Shown: positions 42,862 to 52,895, counted from the stretch's first letter. The stretch is DNA of 60,315 nucleotides from Kordiimonadales bacterium (GCA_002401685.1 NVTU01000015.1:1-60315); one strand, 5' to 3'. A program made the numbers and translations. Notes: generated by a model from the letters alone, not told the origin.

Positions 42862-43533
42862 ATGATCACCCTGCACAATTTAGAGAACTCGCAGTCGATC
42901 CGAATCATATGGCTTATGGAGGAGCTGGGTGCTGAGTATGAGATCAAACACTATGGCCGCGCCGGGCCAAACGGTATGGCACCGGATGATTTCAAAAAGC
43001 TACATCCAGTGGGAACCTCACCGACGATAACTGACGGGGCTCTGACGCTTGTGGAGACCAACGCCATAGTTGACTATATTTTGGATCAAAACCCCAATAG
43101 CGCACTACGCCCCAAAGCTGGCAGTGTTGAGCGTGTGCCGTACCTTTACTGGTTGCACGCGGCACAGGGCAGCTTCCAGCCGCTTTTAACGGATACACTA
43201 GTTTTCAAACGCCTTGTTTCCAAAACACCTTTTGTGCTTCGCCCGGTTATCCGCTTGGTGTTGGGTAAAGCAGAGGCTGTGCTGTTGAAACCGCGCTTGG
43301 CCAAAATTCTTGATCTTGCAGAAGAAACGCTCTGTCAATCGCGCTGGCTGGCGGGCGAGAAACTGACAGCCGCCGATATAGTGATGGGCTACTGCCTGGA
43401 AGTAGCAGAGGTGCGCGTTGGTTTTGACGGAAAGTACCCGGCAATTGAAGGGTTTCTCAAACGCATGCGCGCGCGCCCGCATCATAAGCAGGCTATGTTC
43501 AAAAACGGCTTGTTTGATCCAATTGCCGACTAG
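42862..43533 (+). CDS. Glutathione S-transferase family protein
   Basis: 223 residues. The N-terminal thioredoxin-like domain (about 1-80) has NSQSIRIIWLMEELG and the glutathione-binding LHPVGTSPTITDGALTLVET. The C-terminal helical domain ends with the GST N-capping region KLTAADIVMGYCLE. Substrate unknown. It lies 70 bp downstream of argF. Confidence 0.88.
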   Translation: MITLHNLENSQSIRIIWLMEELGAEYEIKHYGRAGPNGMAPDDFKKLHPVGTSPTITDGALTLVETNAIVDYILDQNPNSALRPKAGSVERVPYLYWLHAAQGSFQPLLTDTLVFKRLVSKTPFVLRPVIRLVLGKAEAVLLKPRLAKILDLAEETLCQSRWLAGEKLTAADIVMGYCLEVAEVRVGFDGKYPAIEGFLKRMRARPHHKQAMFKNGLFDPIAD

Positions 43534-43646
43534 GCTTTTAGCCTACAAGTCTGCCACCGGGTTGGTCAGAAATGCCTGTTCAATAGACACTGTTTTTTGT
43601 GAACAGAAAGCGTATAGTTTTTTCTTGAAGAGAAAGGGAGGATCAC

Positions 43647-44036
43647 TTGACCGATACAGACTTAAAAGCTCAGCATTTCAATTGGGATGCTATGCCTATT
43701 GAAGCATTGAATGATGATATTGGTCGCCGCCTAATCACCGGTACTGGCATGATGATCGCCCATGAGTATCTGAAAAAAGATGCGGTGGTGCCGATGCATG
43801 CGCACCATAACGAGCAGATCACTTACGTTCTCTCGGGCGCGCTCAGGTTCAAACTTGGTGAAGACCAATTGGAGGAAGTGACCGTTCGGGCTGGTGAGGT
43901 GTTGGTAATCCCGTCCAACCTGCCGCACAGCGCCGTGGCACTTGAAGATACGCTTGATGTGGATGTGTTTAATCCGCCACGCGAAGATTGGCTTGACGGA
44001 TCAGATGCTTACTTGCGGGAAGGCATCTCCAAATGA
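43647..44036 (+). CDS. Cupin-domain protein
   Basis: 129 residues from a TTG with GGGAGG eight nt upstream. A single cupin barrel carries the metal-ligand motifs PMHAHHNEQITYVLSG and VIPSNLPHSAVALED. It overlaps the next gene's ATG by 4 bp, so the two are translationally coupled. Possibly a small-molecule binding or isomerising enzyme. Confidence 0.8.
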   Translation: MTDTDLKAQHFNWDAMPIEALNDDIGRRLITGTGMMIAHEYLKKDAVVPMHAHHNEQITYVLSGALRFKLGEDQLEEVTVRAGEVLVIPSNLPHSAVALEDTLDVDVFNPPREDWLDGSDAYLREGISK

Positions 44037-45130
44037 ATGCAAATATCGGCGCGCCCACCGCAGATATTGCAGCGCTTCTGGCGAACTACAGTTTGCCCAA
44101 ACCGCTTGGCTTTGGTGTCGAACTAGCGCCCATCATGTTCCGGGCCGACTATAGGGACGGTGCGTGGGAGGCTGGCCAACTTGTGCCTTTCGCCCCCATT
44201 GCCATCAACCCGGCGGCCACCTGTGTGCAGTTTGGCCAGCAGTGTTTTGAGGGCATGAAGGCCTACCGGGTCGCACAGAACGAACCGCACCTTTTCAGGC
44301 CAGAAAGTAACTATGCACGTTTCGGGCGCTCCGCTGCGCGGCTCAGTATGCCAGCGCCGACGCCCGAGCTGTTCGGGAAAGCGATCAGCCAGCTATGCGG
44401 TGCGTTCCAAAAATTCGTGCCCGGCGATAGCGGGCAGTCGCTTTACCTGCGGCCAACGCTTCTAGGGCTTGATCATACGTTTGCGGTTAAAGCGTCCGAG
44501 ACCTACTGTTTTCTGCTGCTGGCCAGCCCGTCTGACGCTTATTACGGCAAACCGATTAGCATTATGGTTGAGCGTGAGCATTCGCGTGCTGCCATGGGCG
44601 GCACGGGGGCCGAAAAAGTAGGCGGTAATTATGCGGGATCGCTGCTTGCAACCCGCAAAAGCATCGATGCTGGCTTTGACCAGCCGCTGTGGCTGGATGC
44701 GGCGTCGCACACGGTGATCGAAGAACTCTCTGGTATGAACTTTATGGCAGTGATTGACGGCGCGCTGCATACGCCGTCGCTCAGCGGTACCATTCTGCCG
44801 GGCGTGACTCGCGATTCGCTGTTGAAGCTTGCAGCCAGTATGGGGCTTAAAACGGTCGAGCGCACGATGCTGATCGCCGATCTGTTGACGGATGTAAAAA
44901 GCGGCGCCTGCAGCGAGCTGTTTGCCTGCGGTACGGCCGCGATTATCAGCCCAATAGCTGCAATAGGCGAAGCGGACGGCAACCGCTTATCTTTACCAAA
45001 AGAAAATCCCGTTACGACAAAGCTGAAAACTGCCTTACTGGATATTCAGGAAGGCCGCGCTGAGCATGCTTTTAGTTGGACCGCCAAAGCCAGTGACGAG
45101 CAAGCACTGATCAATCGCTTGAAGTCCTGA
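44033..45130 (+). CDS. ilvE: Branched-chain-type aminotransferase (class IV)
   Basis: 365 residues. It is a class-IV PLP enzyme with QQCFEGMKAYR, LYLRPTLLG, and TGAEKVGGNYAGSL (PLP Lys). The C-terminal part has ELSGMNFMAVI and GVTRDSLLKLA. The length fits the eukaryote-like BCAT group (about 360) rather than the shorter E. coli IlvE. It transaminates Leu, Ile and Val. Symbol given by family; coupled to the upstream cupin. Confidence 0.82.
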   Translation: MNANIGAPTADIAALLANYSLPKPLGFGVELAPIMFRADYRDGAWEAGQLVPFAPIAINPAATCVQFGQQCFEGMKAYRVAQNEPHLFRPESNYARFGRSAARLSMPAPTPELFGKAISQLCGAFQKFVPGDSGQSLYLRPTLLGLDHTFAVKASETYCFLLLASPSDAYYGKPISIMVEREHSRAAMGGTGAEKVGGNYAGSLLATRKSIDAGFDQPLWLDAASHTVIEELSGMNFMAVIDGALHTPSLSGTILPGVTRDSLLKLAASMGLKTVERTMLIADLLTDVKSGACSELFACGTAAIISPIAAIGEADGNRLSLPKENPVTTKLKTALLDIQEGRAEHAFSWTAKASDEQALINRLKS

Positions 45131-45173
45131 AGGCATTGAAGCAACAGTAATTTTTTGATTGAGGGAACGGACC

Positions 45174-45953
45174 GTGGATTTAAGAATTGCAGGAAAATCA
45201 GCGATAATTTGTGCGTCCAGCAAAGGGCTTGGCAAAGCCTGCGCCAAGGCCCTCGCGCAAGAAGGCGTTAATGTCTGGCTGAATGGCCGCACGCTAGAAA
45301 CGCTTGAAAGCACACTGGCGGAGATTAAAGCCGTTAGCACAGCCGAGGTGCATATGGTGGCCGCTGACGTTACCACAGAAGAAGGCCGGGACGCGCTTTT
45401 TGAAGCCTGCCCTACACCAGACATTTTGGTGAATAACGCCGGTGGCCCGCCCCCCGGTAACTTCCGTGATTGGGGCCAGAAGGAATGGTTCGACGCCGTC
45501 AACGCCAATATGTTCACCGCCATTGATATGATCCGCCGCTCGCTTGACGGCATGATGGACCGTGGTTTTGGACGGATTGTGAACGTCACCAGCGTGGCCG
45601 TAAAATTACCGCAGGCTGAACTGGGTTTATCAAACGGCGCACGTGCCGGCCTTACGGGCTTCATCGCCGGTATCGCCCATGAACCAGCCGAGCATAATGT
45701 CACCATCAACAACCTATTGCCGGGCTTCATCGATACCGACCGCATGCGCGGTGTGCTTGCCGCCAAAGCAGGTAGCACCGGCGCAGACGTGGACGAATTC
45801 AGCGAAGGCTTCTTCAAGCGCATCCCCGCCAAGCGCCCCGGCGACCCAGACGAGTTCGGCGCCACCTGCGCTTTCCTCTGCAGCGAGCAAGCCGCCTATA
45901 TTACAGCGCAAAACATCCTGATGGACGGCGGCCTCTATCCAGGCATGCTTTAG
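45174..45953 (+). CDS. Short-chain dehydrogenase/reductase
   Basis: 259 residues from a GTG at 45174, placed by GAGGGAAC upstream; the alternative TTG start at 45159 lies upstream of and spans this RBS. The Rossmann motif is atypical (CASSKGLGKACAKALA), and DILVNNAGGPPPGNF follows. The usual YxxxK is not plain: SNGARAGLTGF takes its place, as in a known divergent SDR subgroup. C-terminal FLCSEQAAYITAQNI is the normal cofactor-loop end. Substrate unknown. Confidence 0.85.
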   Translation: MDLRIAGKSAIICASSKGLGKACAKALAQEGVNVWLNGRTLETLESTLAEIKAVSTAEVHMVAADVTTEEGRDALFEACPTPDILVNNAGGPPPGNFRDWGQKEWFDAVNANMFTAIDMIRRSLDGMMDRGFGRIVNVTSVAVKLPQAELGLSNGARAGLTGFIAGIAHEPAEHNVTINNLLPGFIDTDRMRGVLAAKAGSTGADVDEFSEGFFKRIPAKRPGDPDEFGATCAFLCSEQAAYITAQNILMDGGLYPGML

Positions 45954-45997
45954 ATTTTGAGAAAGCCTACGCTCAGGGAATTTATAGGTGGGACTCC

Positions 45998-46474
45998 ATG
46001 GTATTTGAAAACGCTGAAGAAGTTGCTGCTGCAATAAACACTGTTCTAGAAGAATGTCTTAAAGCTAGTCCTGCGACACCGAATGAGGTGTACGCAGTAT
46101 TAACTTTGTTGAGCAGGCTGGCAATGTTTATTGAAACGCACCCGGTTGAATTACCCGATGACAATGACAGATTGATTCCTGAAGCTGAGAATGAGAAAAT
46201 TAGCGAAATTGTTACACAGAGATTCCCCAATTGGAAATGCTACAATCAATGCGCGGACATTTCTGTAAATGTCGGTGAAACAACAGTAGTGGTTACCGAA
46301 GCAGCATCCGATATCGCAGGTATTGTGTGTGAGCTTACGCAAATAAAATGGGTTTTTGACAATGAATCTGGCGCGGATGCGCTTTGGCATTTGCATGATG
46401 GTTATCTGTATAACTGGCGCGAATTTTTATTGAACTTGAAACTCTATGAACATGCTTTATTCAATGAGCGCTAA
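45998..46474 (+). CDS. DUF5063-like hypothetical protein
   Basis: 158 residues, soluble and mostly helical. The C-terminal half pattern TEAASDIAGIVCELTQIK, then a DALWHLHDGYLYNWREFLLNL stretch (read in parts: DALWHLHDG, YNWREFLLNL), matches my memory of DUF5063 proteins. Their function is unknown. It is more AT-rich than its neighbours and sits between the SDR gene and hslO, where it may be a later insertion. Confidence 0.5.
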   Translation: MVFENAEEVAAAINTVLEECLKASPATPNEVYAVLTLLSRLAMFIETHPVELPDDNDRLIPEAENEKISEIVTQRFPNWKCYNQCADISVNVGETTVVVTEAASDIAGIVCELTQIKWVFDNESGADALWHLHDGYLYNWREFLLNLKLYEHALFNER

Positions 46475-46556
46475 TTGACTGATTGATTCGCGTTGACGGG
46501 CAATAGACTGCGCGCGATGCTCCGTCATCTGAGAATGCTAGAAGGATACCCCGCGC

Positions 46557-47528
46557 GTGACTGATACCCCTATTGTCGTGACCGACCCGGCTGATAGCCG
46601 CGATAACGAAGTACGGCCTTTCCAAATTGAAGGCCTGTCGGACGAGATGTCTGTCCGCGGCCGCGCGGTACGGCTCGGCACGGTTGTCGATCAGGTCTTG
46701 AAGGCGCACGATTATCCTGATGCCGTCGCTAAGATACTTGGCGAGATGCTGGTACTCACCGGCATGCTCGGTTCGATTATGAAATTTGATGGTATTGTCA
46801 CCATCCAAACCAAATCTGGCGGCCCGGTGCCAATGATTGTCGCCGACTATGAGCGCCGGGAAGACGGTGTTGGTCGTTTGCGCGGTTACGCTGATGTGGA
46901 CGCGAAAAAGCTCTCTGTGTACGGCAAAAACCCGAGCTTCAACGGCTTGATCGGGTCGAAGTCCGGCTATCTGGCACTGACGATTGATCAGGGCGAAAAC
47001 ATGAAACGCTATCAGGGCATTGTTGACCTGAAAGGCGACACCCTGTCTGAAGTGGCGCGTAATTACTTTGCCGACAGCGAGCAAACACCGACAGAGATCC
47101 GCCTGCACTGCGATAAAGATGCGGTAACAGGAAACTGGCGCGCGGGCGGCATTATGGTGCAGCATTTGGCGCGCGGCGAAGAAGGCCGCGAGCGCATACT
47201 TGACCGCGAAACTGAAGAGCAGTGGAACCGCGCCTCTATTCTAATGAGCAGTGTGAAGGCAAGCGAGCTTCTGGATCCAATGCTTGATATTGATACGCTC
47301 TTGATGCGGCTTTACCACGAAGACGGCGTGCGGGTGTTTGAGGCCGGCCACATGATCCACAAATGCCGCTGCTCGCGTGAGCGGTTGCTCAGTGTGCTTC
47401 AGGGCTTCAGCGATGATGATATAGAGCACGCCACTGAAGAAGGCTCCATCGATGTGAATTGCCAGTTCTGCAATACCACCTATGTTTTCACACCCAAAGA
47501 GGCCCGTGCCGGTAAAAAACCAGCGTAA
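46557..47528 (+). CDS. hslO: Redox-regulated chaperone Hsp33
   Basis: 323 residues from a GTG. The Hsp33 N-terminal core includes SVRGRAVRLG, VLTGMLGSIMKFDG and YQGIVDLKGDTLSEVARNYF. The C-terminal redox switch has four Cys as CRCSRERL and CQFC, which bind zinc when reduced. It is activated by oxidative unfolding. hslO commonly lies next to argF in related bacteria; here five genes separate them. Confidence 0.93.
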   Translation: MTDTPIVVTDPADSRDNEVRPFQIEGLSDEMSVRGRAVRLGTVVDQVLKAHDYPDAVAKILGEMLVLTGMLGSIMKFDGIVTIQTKSGGPVPMIVADYERREDGVGRLRGYADVDAKKLSVYGKNPSFNGLIGSKSGYLALTIDQGENMKRYQGIVDLKGDTLSEVARNYFADSEQTPTEIRLHCDKDAVTGNWRAGGIMVQHLARGEEGRERILDRETEEQWNRASILMSSVKASELLDPMLDIDTLLMRLYHEDGVRVFEAGHMIHKCRCSRERLLSVLQGFSDDDIEHATEEGSIDVNCQFCNTTYVFTPKEARAGKKPA

Positions 47529-47640
47529 GGCGTTGGGCTAAAGGGGCGGGGATCTGGCTACCCTAGGAATGCCGCATTTCCATTCTATCGAGGGATCACG
47601 GATTGGAAGATGGTTCCAGTTCCGGTGTCGGGGACACGCA

Positions 47641-48720
47641 TTGACTGAAACTGCGCTAGAGAATAATCAGCGTCTTATAGGGCTCGACTTCGCCCGGTTT
47701 TTGGCCTTCTTTGGCATGGTCGTCGTGAATTTCACAGTTGCGATGGGTGCCGCAGAAGGGACTGAGCAATGGGCCAATTGGGTCGGCACGGCTTTTGAAG
47801 GCCGCGCCGCCGCAACGTTTGTCATACTTGCGGGCCTTGGCCTCGGTTTAGCCACGCAGAGCGGTAGCAGTTTCTCGGCCCCGTCCGTCATCATGAAGCG
47901 TGCATTGTTCTTGCTGGTTTTAGGGCTTTTGAACGTCACGGTCTTTGTCGGTGATATACTGCATTATTACGCGCTATATTTTGCGGCTGGGGCCTTCTGT
48001 TTGCAGTTTTCAAAAGGACAGCTCCTAGCCGCTGTCGCCGCCTTTATTTTGGGTTTCCTGTTTTTGCTGGGTGTTTTCAATTATGACGCAGGCTGGAATT
48101 GGGAAACGCTGAATTACAGTGGGTTCTGGACGGTCGAAGGCTTCACGCGCAATCTGTTTTTCAATGGCTGGCACCCTTTTACACCTTGGTTTGGCTTCTT
48201 CCTATTCGGGCTGTTCCTTGCCAAACTACGGCTTGGCGAAAAAGCCGTTTGGCTGAAGATGATCTTATGGGGCAGCATCGTCGCTGCAGCGGCGCAAGGA
48301 TTATCGCAGTATCTTCTGAGCATGCCTCTGCCTGCTGAAGCACAAGAGTTAGCCTCGCTGCTGACAACAAAGCCGATCCCGCCAGGCCCGCTTTACATGG
48401 TCGCAGCTATTGGTACCAGTATGGCCGTGATTGGCTTATGTCTTCTCACGGGTAATGCACTGAAAAGCAGCCGTGTATTTTCCTGGTTTGCCACTGCAGG
48501 CCGTCAGACCCTAACATTGTATTTGGCGCACATCTTCATTGGCATGGGCGTGCTGGATGTTTTCGGGCTGATCGACAGTCCCGGCGCCGTTGTCACCACA
48601 ACCACGTCTGTAACAGCGTCCATCTTGTTCACTGTAGTCGCGGTTATTTACGCGAATATCTGGTCGCATTTTTTCAAGGCCGGGCCCGTTGAATGGCTGA
48701 TGCGTAAGCTTGCCGGCTAA
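47641..48720 (+). CDS. DUF418/acyltransferase-like membrane protein
   Basis: 359 residues from a TTG (GGGGAC upstream). An ATG at 47569 gives 24 more residues that look non-coding, so the start is uncertain. About ten TM segments are seen. RLIGLDFARFLAFFGMVVVNF at the N-terminus (read as RLIGLDFARF, FGMVVVNF) is the DUF418/DUF1624 signature. The C-terminal half ends with a DUF418-like GRQTLTLYLAHIFIG. Function unknown; possibly acyl transfer across the membrane. Confidence 0.72.
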   Translation: MTETALENNQRLIGLDFARFLAFFGMVVVNFTVAMGAAEGTEQWANWVGTAFEGRAAATFVILAGLGLGLATQSGSSFSAPSVIMKRALFLLVLGLLNVTVFVGDILHYYALYFAAGAFCLQFSKGQLLAAVAAFILGFLFLLGVFNYDAGWNWETLNYSGFWTVEGFTRNLFFNGWHPFTPWFGFFLFGLFLAKLRLGEKAVWLKMILWGSIVAAAAQGLSQYLLSMPLPAEAQELASLLTTKPIPPGPLYMVAAIGTSMAVIGLCLLTGNALKSSRVFSWFATAGRQTLTLYLAHIFIGMGVLDVFGLIDSPGAVVTTTTSVTASILFTVVAVIYANIWSHFFKAGPVEWLMRKLAG

Positions 48721-48791
48721 GCATAGGCGCAAGCCTTTACATTTCCGAGGAATTCCTTGCTTAGCCGCTACCGCGAGCTGCCTGGCTAATG

Positions 48792-49661
48792 CTATTTTCC
48801 GTCTGTTTCAGATGCATGAAAAAACCGGTCAGCTTGCTCGGCGGCGAACTTGAAGGCTAGTGGCGAGAAATAGCTGGTTGGCAATTTTTGCGTGTCGGAC
48901 ATTGCCGTTTCAACCGCGCCTTCGTCAGCCGACCGATCTTCTTCCGCAAGTAGCATAAAGGTCCAGTTCTCATGAAAGGACGGTACCAAAACGCTGTAAG
49001 GTTTTAGCCAGCTAAAATAGGAGCGTAGTTTCGGAAAGACATCAGCAAGATCCATTTTCCGTTCGCCAATTTGCATGACAATGCAGCCTCCGGGGTTGAG
49101 CGCTGATTTTAGCAGCTGGAGAAAGCGATCATCAAACATTAAACAGTCCGCATCAAAGGCGCCGGTTTCATCGATTGGGTCCAGCAGATCAACAACAATA
49201 GCGTCGTAACCGCCCTTAAGGCCGTCTAAATGATCAAATATATCTGCTTCGATTAAGCGAACGCGGTTATCATCAAACGCACCCCTGTGCCATTTGGTCA
49301 AATGGTTGCGGGCAGCCATCATCATGCTGGCATCAATTTCAACAGCATCAATTTCTTGTACAAATGGGTGTCGAAGCAATTCCCTTAAAGAAGCACCTTC
49401 TCCAGCGCCAGCCACCAATATTTTTGCAGGGCAGTTCGCATGGGCGAGGACTGGATGAATAAGCATCTCATGGTACATGCTTTCATCGGCTTCAGTAGAT
49501 TGAATGATGCCGTCGAGAAAAAGCGCGCGGCCATATTTCCGTGTGTCTGCGATCAGGATTTTCTGATAGGCGGTTTGCTCAGTGTGCACTGGCTCGAAAT
49601 CTAGATGGCCGAGTTCAAGGCCAAAAACGTCGGCGTTTTTTTCAAAGTAGGTTTTGCTCAT
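48792..49661 (-). CDS. Spermidine synthase-like aminopropyltransferase
   Basis: 289 residues. The Rossmann fold starts with ILVAGAGEGASLRELLRH (SAM-binding site, GAGEG in place of the usual GGGDG), followed by DAVEIDASMM and VVDLLDPIDE in place of the usual DSTDP. Tetramerisation and substrate residues YQKILIAD, FLDGIIQST and EMLIHP are in order. It transfers aminopropyl groups to make polyamines. Variation of the GGGDG motif leaves the exact product open. Confidence 0.75.
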   Translation of the reverse strand: MSKTYFEKNADVFGLELGHLDFEPVHTEQTAYQKILIADTRKYGRALFLDGIIQSTEADESMYHEMLIHPVLAHANCPAKILVAGAGEGASLRELLRHPFVQEIDAVEIDASMMMAARNHLTKWHRGAFDDNRVRLIEADIFDHLDGLKGGYDAIVVDLLDPIDETGAFDADCLMFDDRFLQLLKSALNPGGCIVMQIGERKMDLADVFPKLRSYFSWLKPYSVLVPSFHENWTFMLLAEEDRSADEGAVETAMSDTQKLPTSYFSPLAFKFAAEQADRFFHASETDGK

Positions 49662-49693
49662 GCCAGCCTTCTAGGCCAAAGCATGGGGCGTCG

Positions 49694-50140
49694 TCAAAGT
49701 CTATCAGGGGCATTCAAGAAACGCCTTATCTGCATGCCTCTTTTTTTACAGGCGAGAACACGTGTTACTGCATCCAGGAGTGCGACCGGGTCAAAGGGTT
49801 TGTCCAACACTGCGTCCGCGCCCAGCAAGGATGCGGTGGAAAGCAGAATGCGAGTACCGGCAGCCTTTCTGTTCGCGCCCTCTCTTGGTGGCCCGCCGCC
49901 AGTTATTGCAATAACGCGCAGGCCCGGGAATTGTTGGCTTATATCGCCAATGAATTCGATTCCCTCTTTTTCTGGCATAATTATATCAGTTATTACTAAA
50001 TCAAACTCAGCTGTTTCCAGTATTTCTTCGGCCTCTCTACCGTTAGAGGCTTCGGTAATATCGTGGCCTTGTGCTTTGAGCACCATCCGCATGCTCAGCC
50101 GCGAATTTTCTTCGTCATCGACAACTAAAATTTTGGCCAT
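49694..50140 (-). CDS. Single-domain response regulator (REC only)
   Basis: 148 residues. The REC domain has phospho-Asp in LVITDIIMPEKEG (D52) and the acidic VVDDEEN pocket, with conserved Lys in DKPFDPVAL. There is no output domain, so it acts by protein contact, as CheY- or DivK/SdrG-like regulators do. No kinase is adjacent. It may serve one of the two kinases in the window. Confidence 0.85.
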   Translation of the reverse strand: MAKILVVDDEENSRLSMRMVLKAQGHDITEASNGREAEEILETAEFDLVITDIIMPEKEGIEFIGDISQQFPGLRVIAITGGGPPREGANRKAAGTRILLSTASLLGADAVLDKPFDPVALLDAVTRVLACKKRGMQIRRFLNAPDRL

Positions 50141-50422
50141 GTCCGACTCCTGCTATTCTATCGGGCCGTTAGGATCAATTTGGGAACGAATTCTTAAATA
50201 TAGCATATAATTTTTAACGAACCCTCAATTGAGGCAAACAATTTTGGCTGATCATTGGGTCGGGGTGCCCCGCAAGATACTGTAGATAAATAGAGGTTTT
50301 TTTAACTCTTTTATGATGAAATTAGCCTTCCACCCGTTAAGAGTTTGCGCGGTGCGGTGGCTCCTTAGGCTAAGGCGTTTTGACCACCACACTGATTTGT
50401 TTTCCTGAGAAGGACGTCTTTT
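50141..50422. promoter_or_regulatory. Upstream region of the TonB receptor with palindrome
   Basis: 282 bp without a gene between divergent transcription units. CCTCAATTGAGG (50223-50234) is a perfect 12-bp palindrome, and CGGGG/CCCCG forms a small hairpin near 50261-50272. AACTCTT and AAGAGTT at about 50300 and 50338 form a further inverted pair. Any of these may be an operator for the receptor. I found no known riboswitch motif. Confidence 0.35.
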
Positions 50423-52849
50423 ATGGCCGGGTATCACTCCAGAAAATATATTTTGTTGGCTTCCGTGTCGGCAATCGGCTTAAGCCACGGTGTTTTGTCC
50501 GCAAGTCTGTCTGCAAACCAAGACAATGACGGCTTAGTCATTGAAGAAATAATTGTAACGGCCACTAAGCGAGCAGCTAGCACGCAGGATGTTTCTGTCG
50601 CCGTGAGCGCAATTTCAAGCGATGGAATTTATCAGCAAAACATCGGAAATTTCGATGACTATCTTCGGTATCTGCCGAATGTTACTGCAGGCGGCCGTGG
50701 CCCTGGCCAATCAACAGCTTTCATTCGTGGGCTTGCAGTTCAGCCGATTACGGTTTTGCTTTCAGGTGCGCAAGGCACAACGCCTAACGTAGCGCTCTAT
50801 CTGGATGAGCAGCCCGTGACGGCACCCGGCCGAAACCTTGATGTATATGCGGCCGATCTTGCGCGCATTGAAGTATTGCCAGGCCCGCAGGGGACTTTGT
50901 TCGGCGCCAGTTCGCAGGCAGGCACCATCAGGCTGATAACTCAAAAGCCTGATTTGGACGAATTCTCAGCCCACGTTAAATCCAGCGTTTCCACCACGAA
51001 AAACGGTGCGTTCAGCGGGAGCATTGAAGGGGTCATCAACATACCGATAATTTCGGGAAAACTGGCCCTTCGTGTGGTGGCTTATAATATCGACGAAGGC
51101 GGCTACATAGATAATGTTGCAGGCAGTTTTTCGCTTGATCCAGCGATCAATCCAGAAAGCTCTGTGGCGTCCCTGCCGGCAAGCACTACATTCGTAGCAG
51201 CTGATAATGCAGCCCTAGTGGAAGAAGATTTCAATGATAGTTTTTACAGAGGGGTAAGAGTAAGCCTTGCATACGCGATCAACGACGATTGGGAATTGCT
51301 GCTGCAGCATACCAAGCAGGACCTGGGCGCAGATGGTGTGTTTGATTATGACCCTGAGGTCGGTGACCTTGAAGTCACGCGGTTTTTCCCCGACGACCTG
51401 GAGGACGGTTTTGACCTGACAAGCTGGACCCTGAAAGGCCGGTTGGCAATGCTGGATATCGTCTATACAGGCGGATATCTGGACCGCGAAGTTACACAAA
51501 CCGTTGATTATACGGGCTATAATAATACCGGTGCTTTCATTGCCTATTATACGTGCAGTTATGATGCAGTACGGGCATGCCTAGATCCAACAAAAGGGTT
51601 CGAGGGTCAACAATTCCATACGCGTAATACGCACGAATTGCGTATCTCAACCCCGTCTGAAAACCGGCTACAATTTGTTGGCGGCGTTTTCTATGATGAT
51701 TTCAAAATCGAAACGCTGGATAACTATGTGTATGTGTCTACACCAGAACTTGGTTTTGCCCCCAACGCGCCCATTTCCACGGCCAATAGCATTGACCCTT
51801 CCCCCCGGCGGGCAGGCATCGCGTTTTTCAATGATATTACCCGCAGGGAAATGCAAATCGCCTTTTTCGGTGAAGTTGCCTACGTCCTTCTTCCAGACGC
51901 GCTGACAGCAACCATTGGCGTGCGCTATTATGAGATTGAGCAGGACTTCACCGGGTCATCCAATTTCGCCGCTGGCCCCTTTTCTGGATCGGTCGATAAT
52001 GATGCTGGGCGGGATTACGATTTGTCGGGAGGGCATAGTGATCAGCCGATCAAGTCTGATGATGTGATCCTCAAATTTAATGTCAGCTACACCCCTTCGG
52101 ACGACGTGCTTTTTTACGCAACCTATTCACAAGGATTTCGCCCAGGCGGCTTCAATCGCGGCGGCGGAATTCCGTCGGCCAATCCGGCCTTCCCTACCGT
52201 GAATGTTACCTACGATACCGACGATGTGAAAAATTACGAAATAGGCTGGAAAATGACCTTGGCGGGCGGCCAGGTGCAATTTAACGGCAATGCTTATTTC
52301 ATCCAGTGGTCCAATATGCAGGTATCCCGCTTTGACCCGCAAAATGTCTCAATATTGACCTTCATTGAAAACGCCGCCGATAGCGAAATTCGCGGCATTG
52401 AAGGAGACTTTATTTGGGTCGCTAGTGAGGGGCTGACACTCTTCGGTGCGTTTGCCTATACGGACGCAAAACTGGTGGCAATAACGGCGCAGGCGATTGA
52501 GCTCGTTCCCATTGGCAGTAGCCTACCGCTCACGCCAAAATTTCAAAGCAATCTGCGGGCCCGGTACGAATGGCAAAAGAGCGAGCTCGATTGGCATATT
52601 CAAGGCAGCTTGCAGTATGCAGGGAAGAGCTTCAGTTCTCTAGTAGCGGCCGAACGAGAGCGCCAGAAAAACTATGCTACAGCAGACTTTTCGGTGGGTA
52701 TTGCGCGTGACCGCTGGTCCGCAGAATTGTTCGCTGAAAATGTCACCAACACACGCGCCGAGCTGTTCATCAATAATCAAGACGATATCCCGAGGATTAC
52801 AACAAACCGGCCGCGCACCATTGGTTTGCGGTTGGCGTTTAAATATTAG
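50423..52849 (+). CDS. TonB-dependent outer-membrane receptor
   Basis: 808 residues. A signal peptide (about 1-28) is followed by a TonB box-like IEEIIVTATKR (about 44-54), then a plug domain (QDVSVAVSAIS, RGLAVQPITV, VLPGPQGTLFG, AGTIRLITQKP). A 22-strand-type barrel ends with NRPRTIGLRLAFKY. It imports a large ligand across the outer membrane using TonB energy. The next gene is a TPR-sulfotransferase, a common partner. Ligand unknown; no siderophore genes are near. Confidence 0.92.
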   Translation: MAGYHSRKYILLASVSAIGLSHGVLSASLSANQDNDGLVIEEIIVTATKRAASTQDVSVAVSAISSDGIYQQNIGNFDDYLRYLPNVTAGGRGPGQSTAFIRGLAVQPITVLLSGAQGTTPNVALYLDEQPVTAPGRNLDVYAADLARIEVLPGPQGTLFGASSQAGTIRLITQKPDLDEFSAHVKSSVSTTKNGAFSGSIEGVINIPIISGKLALRVVAYNIDEGGYIDNVAGSFSLDPAINPESSVASLPASTTFVAADNAALVEEDFNDSFYRGVRVSLAYAINDDWELLLQHTKQDLGADGVFDYDPEVGDLEVTRFFPDDLEDGFDLTSWTLKGRLAMLDIVYTGGYLDREVTQTVDYTGYNNTGAFIAYYTCSYDAVRACLDPTKGFEGQQFHTRNTHELRISTPSENRLQFVGGVFYDDFKIETLDNYVYVSTPELGFAPNAPISTANSIDPSPRRAGIAFFNDITRREMQIAFFGEVAYVLLPDALTATIGVRYYEIEQDFTGSSNFAAGPFSGSVDNDAGRDYDLSGGHSDQPIKSDDVILKFNVSYTPSDDVLFYATYSQGFRPGGFNRGGGIPSANPAFPTVNVTYDTDDVKNYEIGWKMTLAGGQVQFNGNAYFIQWSNMQVSRFDPQNVSILTFIENAADSEIRGIEGDFIWVASEGLTLFGAFAYTDAKLVAITAQAIELVPIGSSLPLTPKFQSNLRARYEWQKSELDWHIQGSLQYAGKSFSSLVAAERERQKNYATADFSVGIARDRWSAELFAENVTNTRAELFINNQDDIPRITTNRPRTIGLRLAFKY

Positions 52850-52895
52850 AATAGCATGTGCGGGCTTCGGCCTGTAGCAAGCATAGGAGCGCTTT

